64,000 nt of DNA, taken from Pseudomonas asplenii (GTDB lineage: Bacteria; Pseudomonadota; Gammaproteobacteria; Pseudomonadales; Pseudomonadaceae). Within the stretch, counting starts at the first letter, position 1. The number at the start of each line of letters is the position of its first letter. The notes under the pieces were generated by a model, which saw only the letters and a list, made by a program, of their open reading frames with translations, had not been told where the DNA came from and did no database searches. The position numbers and the translations under genes are program-made. Below, in pieces: positions 15,990 to 25,060 of the stretch. Where the stretch lies: contig NZ_LT629777.1 of assembly GCF_900105475.1 (NCBI RefSeq), positions 4,092,001 through 4,156,000 of the forward strand. The letters run 5' to 3'.

Positions 15990-17504
15990 ATGAGCGTAGT
16001 GATCATGAACATTCTCTATGACGAAAACGTCGATGGCGTGCTGCCGCGGGTCGATAAACAACAGCTTTTGTCCGCACTCGAAGCCGACATGCCGGACCTG
16101 ACGGTACTCAGCCGCCACGAAGACCTCAGGCCCTATGAGTGTGATGGTTTGTCGGCGTATCGCACGGTACCGCTGCTGGTGCTGTTGCCTGAGCGGATCG
16201 AACAGGTCGAATCGATACTCAGGATCTGCCATCGTCTGCAGGTTCCGGTGGTGGCACGCGGCAGTGGTACCGGACTTTCCGGGGGCGCGTTGCCGTTGGA
16301 GCAGGGCGTGCTGCTGGTGATGTCCCGATTCAACCGGATCCTGGAAATCAACGCGCAGGGGCGTTATGCCCGGGTTGAGCCCGGTGTGCGCAACCTGGCG
16401 ATCTCGCAGGCCGCAGCGCCGCTGAACCTTTACTACGCTCCCGATCCTTCGTCCCAGATCGCCTGCTCGATCGGTGGGAATGTCGCCGAGAACGCCGGTG
16501 GTGTGCACTGCCTCAAATATGGACTGACCGTTCACAACCTGCTGCAGGTCGAGATCCTCACTGTCGAGGGCGAAAGGCTCACCCTGGGCGCGGAGAGCCT
16601 GGATTGCCCGGGCTTTGACCTGCTCGCGCTGTTCACCGGCTCCGAGGGCATGCTCGGGGTGGTGACGCAAGTCACGGTCAAACTGCTCCCCAAACCCCAG
16701 GTCGCCAAGGTGCTGCTGGCCGCGTTCGATTCGGTGGAAAAGGCCGGGACCGCCGTCGGCAGTATCATCGCCGCAGGGATCATTCCCGGCGGTCTGGAAA
16801 TGATGGACAACCTGGCCATCCGTGCCGCCGAAGACTTCATTCACGCCGGTTACCCGGTGGACGCGGCGGCCATTCTGCTCTGCGAACTGGATGGGGTGGA
16901 GTCCGATGTCCACGACGATTGCACCCGGGTTCGCCAGATCCTGATCGAGGCGGGCGCCACCGAGGTGCTTCTGGCCCAGGATGAGGCGCAGCGGGTGCGC
17001 TTCTGGGCCGGACGCAAGAACGCCTTTCCCGCCGTCGGGCGTCTCTCGCCAGACTACTACTGCATGGACGGCACCATCCCCCGGCGGGCTCTGCCAGGGG
17101 TGCTCAAACGCATCGCCGAGCTTTCCAGCGAATACGGCCTGCGTGTAGCGAACGTCTTTCATGCCGGCGATGGAAACATGCACCCGTTGATTCTTTTCGA
17201 TGCCAACACGCCGGGCGAACTGGAGCGTGCCGAGCAGCTTGGCGGGCGGATCCTCGAGCTTTGCGTGGCGGTCGGCGGCAGCATCACCGGTGAGCACGGT
17301 GTCGGTCGCGAGAAGATCAACCAGATGTGTGCCCAGTTCAATGCCGATGAACTCACCGCCTTCCATGCCATCAAGGCGGCCTTTGATCCGTCGGGGTTGT
17401 TGAACCCGGGCAAGAACATTCCCACCCTGCACCGCTGCGCCGAATTCGGCGCCATGCACGTGCACAACGGTCAGTTGCCTTTTCCCGAGCTGGAGCGCTT
17501 CTGA
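15990..17504 (+). CDS. glcD: Glycolate oxidase FAD subunit
   Basis: A 504-residue FAD-linked oxidase nearly collinear with E. coli GlcD. The FAD-binding phrases VARGSGTGLSGGALPLEQG and PDPSSQIACSIGGNVAENA, and the C-terminal histidine-rich NVFHAGDGNMHPLI and GGSITGEHGVGREKI, are intact. It is the catalytic subunit that oxidises glycolate (and D-lactate) to glyoxylate, passing electrons to the membrane chain with GlcE and GlcF. An in-frame ATG at 16005 corresponds to the E. coli start and may be the true one. It overlaps glcE by a single base (TGATG). Confidence 0.96.
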   Translation: MSVVIMNILYDENVDGVLPRVDKQQLLSALEADMPDLTVLSRHEDLRPYECDGLSAYRTVPLLVLLPERIEQVESILRICHRLQVPVVARGSGTGLSGGALPLEQGVLLVMSRFNRILEINAQGRYARVEPGVRNLAISQAAAPLNLYYAPDPSSQIACSIGGNVAENAGGVHCLKYGLTVHNLLQVEILTVEGERLTLGAESLDCPGFDLLALFTGSEGMLGVVTQVTVKLLPKPQVAKVLLAAFDSVEKAGTAVGSIIAAGIIPGGLEMMDNLAIRAAEDFIHAGYPVDAAAILLCELDGVESDVHDDCTRVRQILIEAGATEVLLAQDEAQRVRFWAGRKNAFPAVGRLSPDYYCMDGTIPRRALPGVLKRIAELSSEYGLRVANVFHAGDGNMHPLILFDANTPGELERAEQLGGRILELCVAVGGSITGEHGVGREKINQMCAQFNADELTAFHAIKAAFDPSGLLNPGKNIPTLHRCAEFGAMHVHNGQLPFPELERF

Positions 17505-18559
17505 TGCACGAGAGATCTTTCGACGCCAGTTCCCGACTGCTGGATCAGGTGAAGGCTGCGCTGGCTTCCGGCACATGCCTCGACATTCGCGGTGGACAGT
17601 CCAAGGCCTGGCTGGGGCGGGCGGTGACGGGGCAGATCCTCGACACCCGGTCCCATCAGGGCATCGTCAATTACGACCCCACCGAGTTGATCGTCACGGC
17701 GCGTGCAGGCACGTCCTTGCAGGCGCTTGAGGCCGCCCTGGCCGAGCACGGGCAATGCCTGCCGTGCGAGCCGCCGCATTACGGCCCCGGCGCCACCGTG
17801 GGTGGCATGGTCGCCGTCGGCCTGTCGGGGCCTCGTCGTCCCTGGGCGGGCTCGGTGCGGGATTTCGTGCTCGGTACGCGAGTGATCACCGGCGAGGCGA
17901 AGCACCTGCGTTTTGGTGCCGAGGTCATGAAGAACGTCGCCGGCTATGACGTATCCAGGTTGATGGCTGGCAGCTTCGGTTGCCTTGGCCTGATCACCGA
18001 AGTCTCGTTGAAGGTACTGCCCAAACCGCGTGCGGTGGCCAATCTGCGACTGGACATAGACCTGCCGGGCGCCATGCAACACCTGGCCGAGTGGGGGCGG
18101 CAGCCGCTGCCGATCAGTGCCGCCTGCCATGACGGCAGCGCCTTGCACCTGCGCCTGGAAGGCGGAGCGGGGTCTGTCCACGCGGCGCGCGATCGCCTGG
18201 GATGCGAGACCGTCGAGCCGGGTTTCTGGGAGGACCTGAAAGAGCACCGCCTGGCGTTTTTCGCCGACCCGCGGCCGCTTTGGCGGCTGTCTGTGCCGGC
18301 TGTTGCCGTGCCGTTGGATCTGCCCGGTGACCAGCTTGTCGACTGGGGCGGCGCCCAGCGCTGGCTCAAGAGCGACGCCGAGCCTGAACTGATTCGGCGC
18401 GTCGTCAGCCAGGTTGGGGGACATGCCACCTGTTTCTCCGGAGGCGATTCGCCTTTCCATCCCCTGCCCGAAGGGTTGCTGCGCTACCACCGTCAGCTCA
18501 AGAGCCGGCTCGACCCGCAGGGCCTCTTCAACCCCGGCCGCCTGTACAAGGAGCTTTGA
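17504..18559 (+). CDS. glcE: Glycolate oxidase FAD-binding subunit
   Basis: A 351-residue second flavin-binding subunit. It has the FAD domain phrase CEPPHYGPGATVGGMVAVG and the conserved VMKNVAGYDVSRLMAGSFG, but lacks the C-terminal histidine cluster of GlcD, as GlcE proteins do; the protein ends with the family phrase RLDPQGLFNPGRLY. Start overlaps the glcD stop (TGATG), and glcF begins four bases after its stop. All three subunits are needed for the membrane-associated oxidase in E. coli. Confidence 0.95.
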   Translation: MHERSFDASSRLLDQVKAALASGTCLDIRGGQSKAWLGRAVTGQILDTRSHQGIVNYDPTELIVTARAGTSLQALEAALAEHGQCLPCEPPHYGPGATVGGMVAVGLSGPRRPWAGSVRDFVLGTRVITGEAKHLRFGAEVMKNVAGYDVSRLMAGSFGCLGLITEVSLKVLPKPRAVANLRLDIDLPGAMQHLAEWGRQPLPISAACHDGSALHLRLEGGAGSVHAARDRLGCETVEPGFWEDLKEHRLAFFADPRPLWRLSVPAVAVPLDLPGDQLVDWGGAQRWLKSDAEPELIRRVVSQVGGHATCFSGGDSPFHPLPEGLLRYHRQLKSRLDPQGLFNPGRLYKEL

Positions 18560-18563
18560 GATC

Positions 18564-19847
18564 ATGCAGACCCATCTGAGTGAACAGGCACGCTCCCTGC
18601 CCCGGGCGCAAGAAGCCGAAGCCATCCTGAGAAGCTGCGTGCACTGCGGATTCTGCAATGCGACCTGTCCGACCTATCAGTTGCTCGGTGACGAGCTGGA
18701 CGGGCCCAGGGGGCGCATCTACCTGATCAAACAGTTACTGGAAGGGCAGACCCCTTCGGCCAGCACCCGACAGCACCTGGACCGCTGTCTGAGCTGCCGC
18801 AATTGCGAGTCCATCTGCCCGTCAGGAGTCCAATACCACCAGCTTCTGGACATCGGCCGAGCGGTGGTGGAAGAGGCGGTTCCGCGGCCGTTGGCAGAGC
18901 AGTCCCTACGGGCCGGGTTGCGCTGGGTACTGGCCGAGCCGTCGCTGTTCAGCCTGTTGCTGCGCACCGGACGTGCGTTACGCCCGATACTGCCTCAGGC
19001 GCTCAGGGAGAAGATCCCCAGCGAGCTGCGACCGTCCGGCCACCGGCCAGCGGCAAGGCATTCCCGCCAGATGCTGATGCTTGAGGGGTGCGTTCAGCCC
19101 AGTCTGTCGCCCAACACCAATGCCGCTGCGGCGAGGGTCCTGGACCGCTTGGGCATCAGCACACGGGTTGCCCGCGAAGCCGGCTGCTGCGGTGCCCTGG
19201 ACTACCATCTCAACGCCCAGGAAAAAGGCCTGGAGCGCGCCCGGCGCAATATCGATGCCTGGTGGCCGGCCGTCGAGGCCGGCGCAGAAGCGATCATCAT
19301 GACCGCCAGCGGTTGCGGCGCCTTCGTCAAGGAGTACGGCCAGTTGCTTGAGCGTGATCGGCAGTACGCCGACAAGGCCAGGCGGATCAGCTCCCTGGCC
19401 GTGGACCTGGTCGAAGTGTTGCGCGCGGAACCCTTGCAGGACCTGACGCTCGATACCGACCTCAAGCTGGCTTTCCATTGCCCCTGCACACTGCAGCATG
19501 CCCAGCGCCTGGGTGGAGTGGTCGAGGACGTGCTGGTGCGGCTGGGCTTCCAGCTCACCCCCGTGCCCGACGGCCACCTTTGCTGTGGCTCTGCGGGCAC
19601 CTATTCACTGACCCAGCCCGAACTCTCCCGGCAGTTGCGAGACAACCGGCTCAACGCGCTCGAGAGTGCCAGGCCACAGGTCATAGCGACCGCCAATATC
19701 GGTTGCCAGACCCATTTGAACGGGGCCGGCCGCACGCCCGTACGCCACTGGATCGAACTGGTGGATGAAGCGCTGGCCCCTGTACCCCCTGACCACCCCC
19801 AGACGAGGACAAAACATGCAGACCAAGCCACTACTCACCTTGGATGA
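18564..19847 (+). CDS. glcF: Glycolate oxidase iron-sulfur subunit
   Basis: A 427-residue protein with two 4Fe-4S clusters at the amino end (CVHCGFCNATCPTY and CLSCRNCESICPSG) followed by two CCG domains (REAGCCGALDYHL and LCCGSAGTYSL), the layout of GlcF/LutA/GlpC electron carriers. The start at 18564 (MQTHLSEQARSL) is right after glcE. The carboxyl end runs about 20 residues past the usual end and overlaps the glcG start by 32 bases, an unusually long overlap for this operon. Confidence 0.95.
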   Translation: MQTHLSEQARSLPRAQEAEAILRSCVHCGFCNATCPTYQLLGDELDGPRGRIYLIKQLLEGQTPSASTRQHLDRCLSCRNCESICPSGVQYHQLLDIGRAVVEEAVPRPLAEQSLRAGLRWVLAEPSLFSLLLRTGRALRPILPQALREKIPSELRPSGHRPAARHSRQMLMLEGCVQPSLSPNTNAAAARVLDRLGISTRVAREAGCCGALDYHLNAQEKGLERARRNIDAWWPAVEAGAEAIIMTASGCGAFVKEYGQLLERDRQYADKARRISSLAVDLVEVLRAEPLQDLTLDTDLKLAFHCPCTLQHAQRLGGVVEDVLVRLGFQLTPVPDGHLCCGSAGTYSLTQPELSRQLRDNRLNALESARPQVIATANIGCQTHLNGAGRTPVRHWIELVDEALAPVPPDHPQTRTKHADQATTHLG

Positions 19848-20217
19848 CGTTACCAGGATCATGGCTGCCGCACGGGCAGAGGCGCAGGCGAACCACTGGG
19901 AGGTGGCGATCGCGGTCGTTGACGATGGCGGTCACCCCCTGGCCTTCGAACGGCTGGATGGTTGTGCGCCGATCAGCGCCTATATCGCCCTGGAGAAGGC
20001 CCGTACTGCTGCGCTGGGCCGGCGCGAATCCAAGGTCTATGAAGACATGGTCAATGGCGGGCGCTCGGCATTCCTGTCGGCGCCTCTGCTGACGTCTCTG
20101 GAAGGCGGGGTGCCGATCCGTTTCGAGGGACAGGTTATCGGCGCGGTGGGGGTGTCGGGCGTGAAGGCCGCGCAGGACGCACAGGTTGCTGCAGCCGGTG
20201 CCGGCAGTCTCGTTTAA
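19816..20217 (+). CDS. glcG: GlcG/HbpS family protein
   Basis: A 133-residue protein of the GlcG/HbpS family. Characteristic phrases are VAIAVVDDGGHPLAFERLDG and GGVPIRFEGQVIGAVGVSG. The family binds haem or small ligands in some cases; in E. coli glcG is part of the glc operon with no proven role. The ATG at 19816 lies inside the end of glcF in another frame, preceded by GAGGAC, so translation is probably coupled. Being last in the operon, it is probably co-transcribed with glcDEF. Confidence 0.92.
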   Translation: MQTKPLLTLDDVTRIMAAARAEAQANHWEVAIAVVDDGGHPLAFERLDGCAPISAYIALEKARTAALGRRESKVYEDMVNGGRSAFLSAPLLTSLEGGVPIRFEGQVIGAVGVSGVKAAQDAQVAAAGAGSLV

Positions 20218-20359
20218 GGGGAAAGGATGATGAGCACAGTGGCTACACCGAGCCACTGTTTCATCAGTCAGAACTAAAGGTAAAGGAGGCGGTAAAGGTG
20301 ATGGCGCCCAGTCTCGATTCTGCAATCGACGAACGATGTCACCCATAAGGCATATCACC

Positions 20360-20451
20360 GGGGTCAGGCTGAATCCACTCTCTGCCAAGTTATAACGAAA
20401 AGTTTATTTTTTCGTGATTATCTGGCGACCTTATTTAAATACACTGACCCC
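20360..20451. repeat. Inverted GGGGTCAG pair
   Basis: GGGGTCAG at 20360-20367 and its complement CTGACCCC at 20444-20451 bracket an A/T-rich 76-base stretch just before the cytochrome b gene. Such paired ends recall small non-coding repeat elements, but the arms beyond eight bases do not match, so this may be an old, decayed element. The promoter for the following genes probably lies within it. Confidence 0.35.
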
Positions 20452-20474
20452 ACACCACCCAAGTAGCTACAATC

Positions 20475-21080
20475 ATGAATCCGACAAAACCAGAAAAGAG
20501 CGTAGTCCATCCTCTATGGTTAAGGATATGCCACTGGATAAATGTGCTCGCGATCACGACCATGATCATGAGCGGGTGGCGCATCTACAATGCATCTCCA
20601 TTGTTTGATTTTACTTTTCCACGAAGCGCCACACTAGGCGGATGGTTGGGCGGAGCACTGCAATGGCATTTTGCGGCCATGTGGCTCTTTGGGCTAAACG
20701 GCCTGATTTACATCTTGATGAATCTGGTAACGCAACGCTTCAAATACCGCTTTGCCCCACTCAGCGTGAAACAGTTCATGTCTGATATGCAGGCGGCAGT
20801 CAAGGGTCGTTTGGCCCATGCCGATATTCATCAATACAATATGGTTCAAAAATTCGCCTATCTCTCTGTCATCATTATGGCCATTGCCTTGGTGATGTCG
20901 GGGCTCGTCTTATGGAAGCCCGTACAATTTCCCACTCTTCGGGAACTGCTCGGTGGGTATGACGTGGCTCGCTATATTCACTTCTATTTAATGGCGTTTA
21001 TCGTGGGTTTCATCGTCGTACACATCGTCATGGTCGCATTGGTGCCCAAGACATTCCTGGCGATCTTGCGGGGGCGTTAA
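20475..21080 (+). CDS. Cytochrome b/b6 domain membrane protein
   Basis: A 201-residue integral membrane protein with four to five helices and haem-ligand histidines in the usual places: HPLWLRICHWINVLA in helix 1, LQWHFAAMWLF in helix 2, and YIHFYLMAFIVGFIVVHIV near the end. The family supplies electrons from quinols to periplasmic oxidoreductases (thiosulfate reductase/formate dehydrogenase gamma type). Its stop is one base from the start of the molybdopterin enzyme gene, so the two make a membrane-anchored redox pair analogous to MsrQ-MsrP, although this cytochrome is of a different type. Confidence 0.88.
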   Translation: MNPTKPEKSVVHPLWLRICHWINVLAITTMIMSGWRIYNASPLFDFTFPRSATLGGWLGGALQWHFAAMWLFGLNGLIYILMNLVTQRFKYRFAPLSVKQFMSDMQAAVKGRLAHADIHQYNMVQKFAYLSVIIMAIALVMSGLVLWKPVQFPTLRELLGGYDVARYIHFYLMAFIVGFIVVHIVMVALVPKTFLAILRGR

Positions 21081-21081
21081 A

Positions 21082-21876
21082 ATGAAAAACGAAAAAAAAC
21101 CGGCAACGATCCCCGCACATGATGCGCAGCAACTGGTGACTGATGCCAAACGCCTGATTATTCCAAAGCTTGGCATGGCCGGTCGGCGACAGTTCTTGAG
21201 GCAGGGATTGACCTTGGGCGGCATGTTGATGCTGACCGGCTGCAGTCTTGATGATGATACAGACGCCGAAAAGATACTCATGACGGTCTCACGTTTCAAC
21301 GACCGCATACAAGGTTGGCTTTTCGACCCCACTCGTCTGGCGCCAGAGTACGACAACAGCCAGATAACGCGCCCTTTTCCATTCAATGCATTTTATGGAG
21401 AAGATAGTATTCCAGCGATCAACGGCGAAGACTATCGCCTGGAAGTCATGGGGTTGGTGCGTAATACGAAACCCTGGAAGTTGTCAGAGTTGCTCGCCCT
21501 GACCCAGGTTGCTCACACGACTCGCCATATCTGCGTTGAAGGATGGAGTGCGATTGGCCGTTGGGGTGGGGTGCGTTTCAGGGACTTTCTTCAATACGTA
21601 GGTGCTGATACCAACGCTCAGTATGTCAGTTTCAGATGCGCCGATGATTACTACACCAGCATCGACATGGCTTCGGCGTTGCATCCTCAGACATTGCTGG
21701 CGTTAAGCTGGGATGATCACATGCTCCCTGCGAAGTACGGCTATCCCATGAAACTTCGGATACCTACAAAATTGGGATATAAAAATCCAAAACATATTAC
21801 CTCAATCGAAATAACCAACCGCTATCCCGGTGGCTACTGGGAAGACCAGGGTTACAACTGGTTCGGCGGTAGTTAG
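21082..21876 (+). CDS. Molybdopterin-dependent oxidoreductase, sulfite-oxidase fold
   Basis: A 264-residue enzyme of the YedY/sulfite oxidase superfamily. A twin-arginine signal (GRRQFLRQGLTLGG) is followed by a lipobox-like LTGC, so export by Tat and lipid anchoring are likely. The molybdenum-ligand cysteine lies in TRHICVEGWSAIGRWGG, and the pterin-binding stretch continues to LPAKYGYPMKLRIP. It starts right after the cytochrome b gene, its probable electron partner. The substrate could be an oxidised sulfur compound or methionine sulfoxide as in MsrP, but cannot be told from sequence. Confidence 0.88.
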   Translation: MKNEKKPATIPAHDAQQLVTDAKRLIIPKLGMAGRRQFLRQGLTLGGMLMLTGCSLDDDTDAEKILMTVSRFNDRIQGWLFDPTRLAPEYDNSQITRPFPFNAFYGEDSIPAINGEDYRLEVMGLVRNTKPWKLSELLALTQVAHTTRHICVEGWSAIGRWGGVRFRDFLQYVGADTNAQYVSFRCADDYYTSIDMASALHPQTLLALSWDDHMLPAKYGYPMKLRIPTKLGYKNPKHITSIEITNRYPGGYWEDQGYNWFGGS

Positions 21877-21917
21877 ATTTTTTGTAACTCCAACAACCCA
21901 CGCAAGAGAAATAAACC

Positions 21918-22184
21918 ATGAAAAAGATGATCGCAACCCTGTTCGCCGGTTCTTTGATGCTGGTTGTAGGCGGTGCGTATGCCGCGGATAGCATGTCCAA
22001 GGACACTATGAGCAAAGACGCCAAGGAAAGTAGCATGATGCACGACAATATGGGTAAAGGTGATGCCATGTCCAAAGACGGCATGTCTAAAGATGGCATG
22101 TCCAAGGACGGCATGTCTAAAGGTGGCATGTCCAAAGACAGCATGTCGAAGGACAAGATGTCCAACGATGAAATGAAAAAATAA
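21918..22184 (+). CDS. Pentapeptide MxKDx repeat protein
   Basis: An 88-residue exported protein. A signal peptide (MKKMIATLFAGSLMLVVGGAYA) is followed by about twelve copies of a five-residue motif MSKDx (MSKDG, MSKDS, MSKDK). This is the MxKDx repeat family, small periplasmic proteins of unknown role found beside redox genes in Proteobacteria. It follows the molybdoenzyme by 41 bases in the same direction and is likely co-transcribed. Methionine-rich repeats suggest a sacrificial oxidant sink or metal binder; this is inference. Confidence 0.85.
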   Translation: MKKMIATLFAGSLMLVVGGAYAADSMSKDTMSKDAKESSMMHDNMGKGDAMSKDGMSKDGMSKDGMSKGGMSKDSMSKDKMSNDEMKK

Positions 22185-22276
22185 TCACGAGCGTGCGACG
22201 GAGTAGGCCAGTGGCGCGGCCTGAGGTGGGGCGCTCTGCGCCCCAACGCGGCGATCCTGCAAGCCCGCTCACCACT

Positions 22277-24169
22277 CTACTCCAACGCCTCCAGCACCCC
22301 CTGATCCTCACCCAGGAATCCACCGCTCTGGTGCTGCCAAAGCCGGGCATAGGTACCGTTTCTGGCCAGCAGTTCGCTGTGGGTACCCTGCTCGATGATG
22401 CGTCCTTCATCCATGACAATCAGTCGATCCATGGCGGCGATCGTCGACAGTCGATGGGCGATGGCGATGACGGTCTTGCCCTCCATCATGCTATCGAGGC
22501 TTTCCTGGATGGCGACTTCCACTTCCGAATCCAGCGCACTGGTGGCCTCGTCGAGCAGCAGGATCGGCGCGTTCTTGAGCATTACCCGGGCAATGGCGAT
22601 GCGTTGGCGCTGTCCGCCGGACAGCTTGATACCCCGCTCACCGACGAGCGTGTCGTAGCCGGTATGGCCTTGTCGGTCGCTCAACTGGTGGATGAACCCA
22701 TCGGCCTGGGCATGCGCCGCCGCGTCGCGAATTTGCGCGTCGGTCGCATCGGGGCGGCCGTAGGCAATGTTGTCGCGGATGGAGCGGTGCAACAGCGAGG
22801 TATCCTGAGTGACCATGCCGATGGAACTGCGCAGGCTGTCTTGCGTGACCTGGGCGATGTTTTGTCCATCGATGCGAATCTCGCCCTTGTCGACGTCATA
22901 GAAACGCAGCAGCAGGTTGATCAGGGTGGATTTCCCCGCACCGGAACGGCCGACCAGGCCGATTTTTTCGCCCGGACGGATCTGCAGGTTCAGGCCATCG
23001 AGCACCTGGCGTTCACCGTTGTAGTTGAAGCTGACGTTATCGAACGTCACCGCGCCGCCCGCAGTCACCAGTTCGCCCGCGTTCGGCGCGTCCTGCACCT
23101 TGGGGCCGCGGGTCAGGGTGAGCATGCCATCCTGGACGGTGCCGATGTTCTCGAACAGCGACGTCATCTGCCACATGATCCAGTGCGACATGCCATTGAC
23201 CCGCAAGGCCATCGCGGTAATCGCCGCCACGGCCCCGGTACCGATCTCGCCTTGATGCCAGAGCCACAGCGCATAACCCCCGGCGCCGAGGATCAGCACG
23301 ACCACCAGCGCCTGATTGACGATCTCGAACTGGCTGACCAGGCGCATCTGGCGAAAGCCGGTCTCCTTGAAGTCCTCCATCGCGGCGCGGGCGAATTGCG
23401 CCTCGCGTTTGGAGTGCGAAAACAACTTCACGGTGGTGATGTTGGTGTACGCGTCCGAGACCCGTCCGGTCATCGACGAGCGAGCGTTAGCCTGTTCCTG
23501 GCCGACCTGCCCCAGGCGTGGGACGAAGTACAGCATGGCCAGCCCGAACAGGGCGATCCAGGCCACAAAAGGCAGCATCAGCTTCAGGGCGAAGCCGCCG
23601 GCCAGGGCGATGATCGCAATGAAATACACGCCGATGCCGGGGAGGATTTCGATGAGGGTGAACAGCACCTCGCGCACGGCCAGCGCCGTTTGCATCACCT
23701 TGGTCGTGACCCGACCAGAGAACTCATCGGAAAAGAACGACAGGCTTTGGCGCAACATCAGGCGATGGAAGTCCCAGCGCAAGCGCAGCGGCAGATTGAT
23801 TGCCAAGACCTGGTGCTGCATCAGCGTGCGCAGTGCCACCAGCCCGATGCTGATCAGCAGGACAATACCGATGCCCCACAGCACATGGCTTTCCTCTGCG
23901 CTCACGCCACCGCCAGCTTTCCAGTTGGACAGCAGGTCGACCACCTGCCCGAGAAAGGAAAACAGCCAGGCTTCGTAAATCGACACGCCGGCACTCAGCA
24001 GCGCCAGGGCGAGGATGTAGCCGCGGGCGCCGCGTGTGCACGCCCACAGGAACCGTATCAGGCCCATGGGCGGCGGCGGTGTCTCGTCGGGCGGGAAGGG
24101 GTCGAGCCATCGTTCAAAGGTACGCAGCACAGTAGTCTCCGAAGGGTGAAGTTGGGGAGAGTGTGCCAT
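22277..24169 (-). CDS. ABC exporter, fused permease and ATPase
   Basis: A 630-residue half-transporter of the MsbA/multidrug type. The N-terminal 340 residues carry six membrane helices; the ATPase domain has Walker A GLVGRSGAGKSTLINLL, signature LSGGQRQRIAIARVML, Walker B PILLLDEATSALDSE and the switch histidine AIAHRLST. It would act as a homodimer in the inner membrane exporting lipids or drugs; no substrate is evident. It stands alone, convergent with the MxKDx gene. Confidence 0.93.
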   Translation of the reverse strand: MAHSPQLHPSETTVLRTFERWLDPFPPDETPPPPMGLIRFLWACTRGARGYILALALLSAGVSIYEAWLFSFLGQVVDLLSNWKAGGGVSAEESHVLWGIGIVLLISIGLVALRTLMQHQVLAINLPLRLRWDFHRLMLRQSLSFFSDEFSGRVTTKVMQTALAVREVLFTLIEILPGIGVYFIAIIALAGGFALKLMLPFVAWIALFGLAMLYFVPRLGQVGQEQANARSSMTGRVSDAYTNITTVKLFSHSKREAQFARAAMEDFKETGFRQMRLVSQFEIVNQALVVVLILGAGGYALWLWHQGEIGTGAVAAITAMALRVNGMSHWIMWQMTSLFENIGTVQDGMLTLTRGPKVQDAPNAGELVTAGGAVTFDNVSFNYNGERQVLDGLNLQIRPGEKIGLVGRSGAGKSTLINLLLRFYDVDKGEIRIDGQNIAQVTQDSLRSSIGMVTQDTSLLHRSIRDNIAYGRPDATDAQIRDAAAHAQADGFIHQLSDRQGHTGYDTLVGERGIKLSGGQRQRIAIARVMLKNAPILLLDEATSALDSEVEVAIQESLDSMMEGKTVIAIAHRLSTIAAMDRLIVMDEGRIIEQGTHSELLARNGTYARLWQHQSGGFLGEDQGVLEALE

Positions 24170-24231
24170 AGCCCTTCACTCAATCACGATGTTCCCTATT
24201 GCCGCCAGTCAGTCGAGCAGGCCCGTCGTGA

Positions 24232-24891
24232 TCACCGAATCCGCTCCAACTGACTGGCGATCATCGCCGCCATCATTGCGCTGACCTTCGCCGCGTCCAT
24301 GTTTTCGTCGAACAGCATCTCCACCGTCGCGTGGATCATTTCCACCGTGAGGCGGATGGCAGCGTCCAGCGTTTCACGTTCGACATGTGGGAACAGCAGC
24401 ATCATCGCGTCGACCTGCTCGCGCGCCATACGGCGATGGGAGTCCAGTCGTACATGTTCGAGCACTGGCACGGCGCGCAAGGCCTTGAGGGTCCACATGC
24501 CACCTTCGGTCTCACGCGTCACCTCGTAGGTATTGAGGATCAGCCCACTCAAGGCCGTTTCCAGATCAAGGGCCGTGCCCGTCAGAACCTGCGGGGTTAT
24601 CCATTGAGCGATGCAGGCGTTCTGGCGCTCCAGCAAACGCTGTCCCAGCACGCTGAGCAGGGCGAACTTGTTGGGAAAGTAACGATACAGCGCCGGCGGG
24701 GTCAGCCCCGCCCGCGCGCACACCTGGTTGGTCGACAGCCGCTCGATGCCGACCTCGGTGAGAATCTTTGAGGTCGCGTCCAGGATCCGCTCATAGGTTT
24801 CGGTCGCGCGTTGCTGGGCGGGGCGTTTTTTCGCTTCGAGTGTGGTACCCGCAGTCGTGGACGAGGCGGGCGTTGGGGTGGACTTGGCCAT
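24232..24891 (-). CDS. TetR/AcrR-family regulator
   Basis: A 219-residue regulator with an N-terminal helix-turn-helix (STNQVCARAGLTPPALYRYF followed by PNKFALLS) and a C-terminal ligand domain that is not diagnostic. The first 28 residues are a low-complexity Ala/Thr/Lys tail. It is divergent from the seven-gene DUF2147-to-MFS cluster starting at 25061 and so is the likely local regulator. The 169-base gap holds several ACTATC-like repeats. Confidence 0.9.
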   Translation of the reverse strand: MAKSTPTPASSTTAGTTLEAKKRPAQQRATETYERILDATSKILTEVGIERLSTNQVCARAGLTPPALYRYFPNKFALLSVLGQRLLERQNACIAQWITPQVLTGTALDLETALSGLILNTYEVTRETEGGMWTLKALRAVPVLEHVRLDSHRRMAREQVDAMMLLFPHVERETLDAAIRLTVEMIHATVEMLFDENMDAAKVSAMMAAMIASQLERIR

Positions 24892-24961
24892 GGGGTCCCT
24901 TCAGGCAAAAAGCAGATAAAGATAGCGAAGACTATTGAAAGCTTGTTTTTGTTGAAAATGG

Positions 24962-25000
24962 TAGCTATAACTATCGTGTAGTCATCACTATCATAACTGA
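24962..25000. promoter_or_regulatory. Candidate TetR operator region
   Basis: Within the divergent gap, the sequence from 24965 repeats the theme ACTATC twice (TAACTATCGTG and TCACTATCATAAC), and a related GATAGCGAAGACTAT lies closer to the regulator at about 24921-24936. Clusters of this kind are common TetR binding sites. Weak evidence, from visual repetition only. Confidence 0.35.
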
Positions 25001-25060
25001 TCGATGCGGTGTGTGACTGCCTTTTCTGTAGAACAAAAAAATCAATGAAAGGGTGAAGCG

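Noticed and set aside
15768..17576. Upstream extension of the glcC frame to an 860-codon open frame on the minus strand
   Set aside because: Only 14994-15767 matches a GntR regulator; the rest is antisense to the strongly conserved glcD and is a GC-rich shadow frame.
22000..22160. Repeated MSKD codons as a DNA-level repeat array
   Set aside because: The repetition follows the codons of an exported MxKDx protein and needs no other explanation.
22193..24253. 686-codon plus-strand open frame
   Set aside because: It is antisense to an intact ABC exporter with all ATPase motifs and has no recognisable domain.
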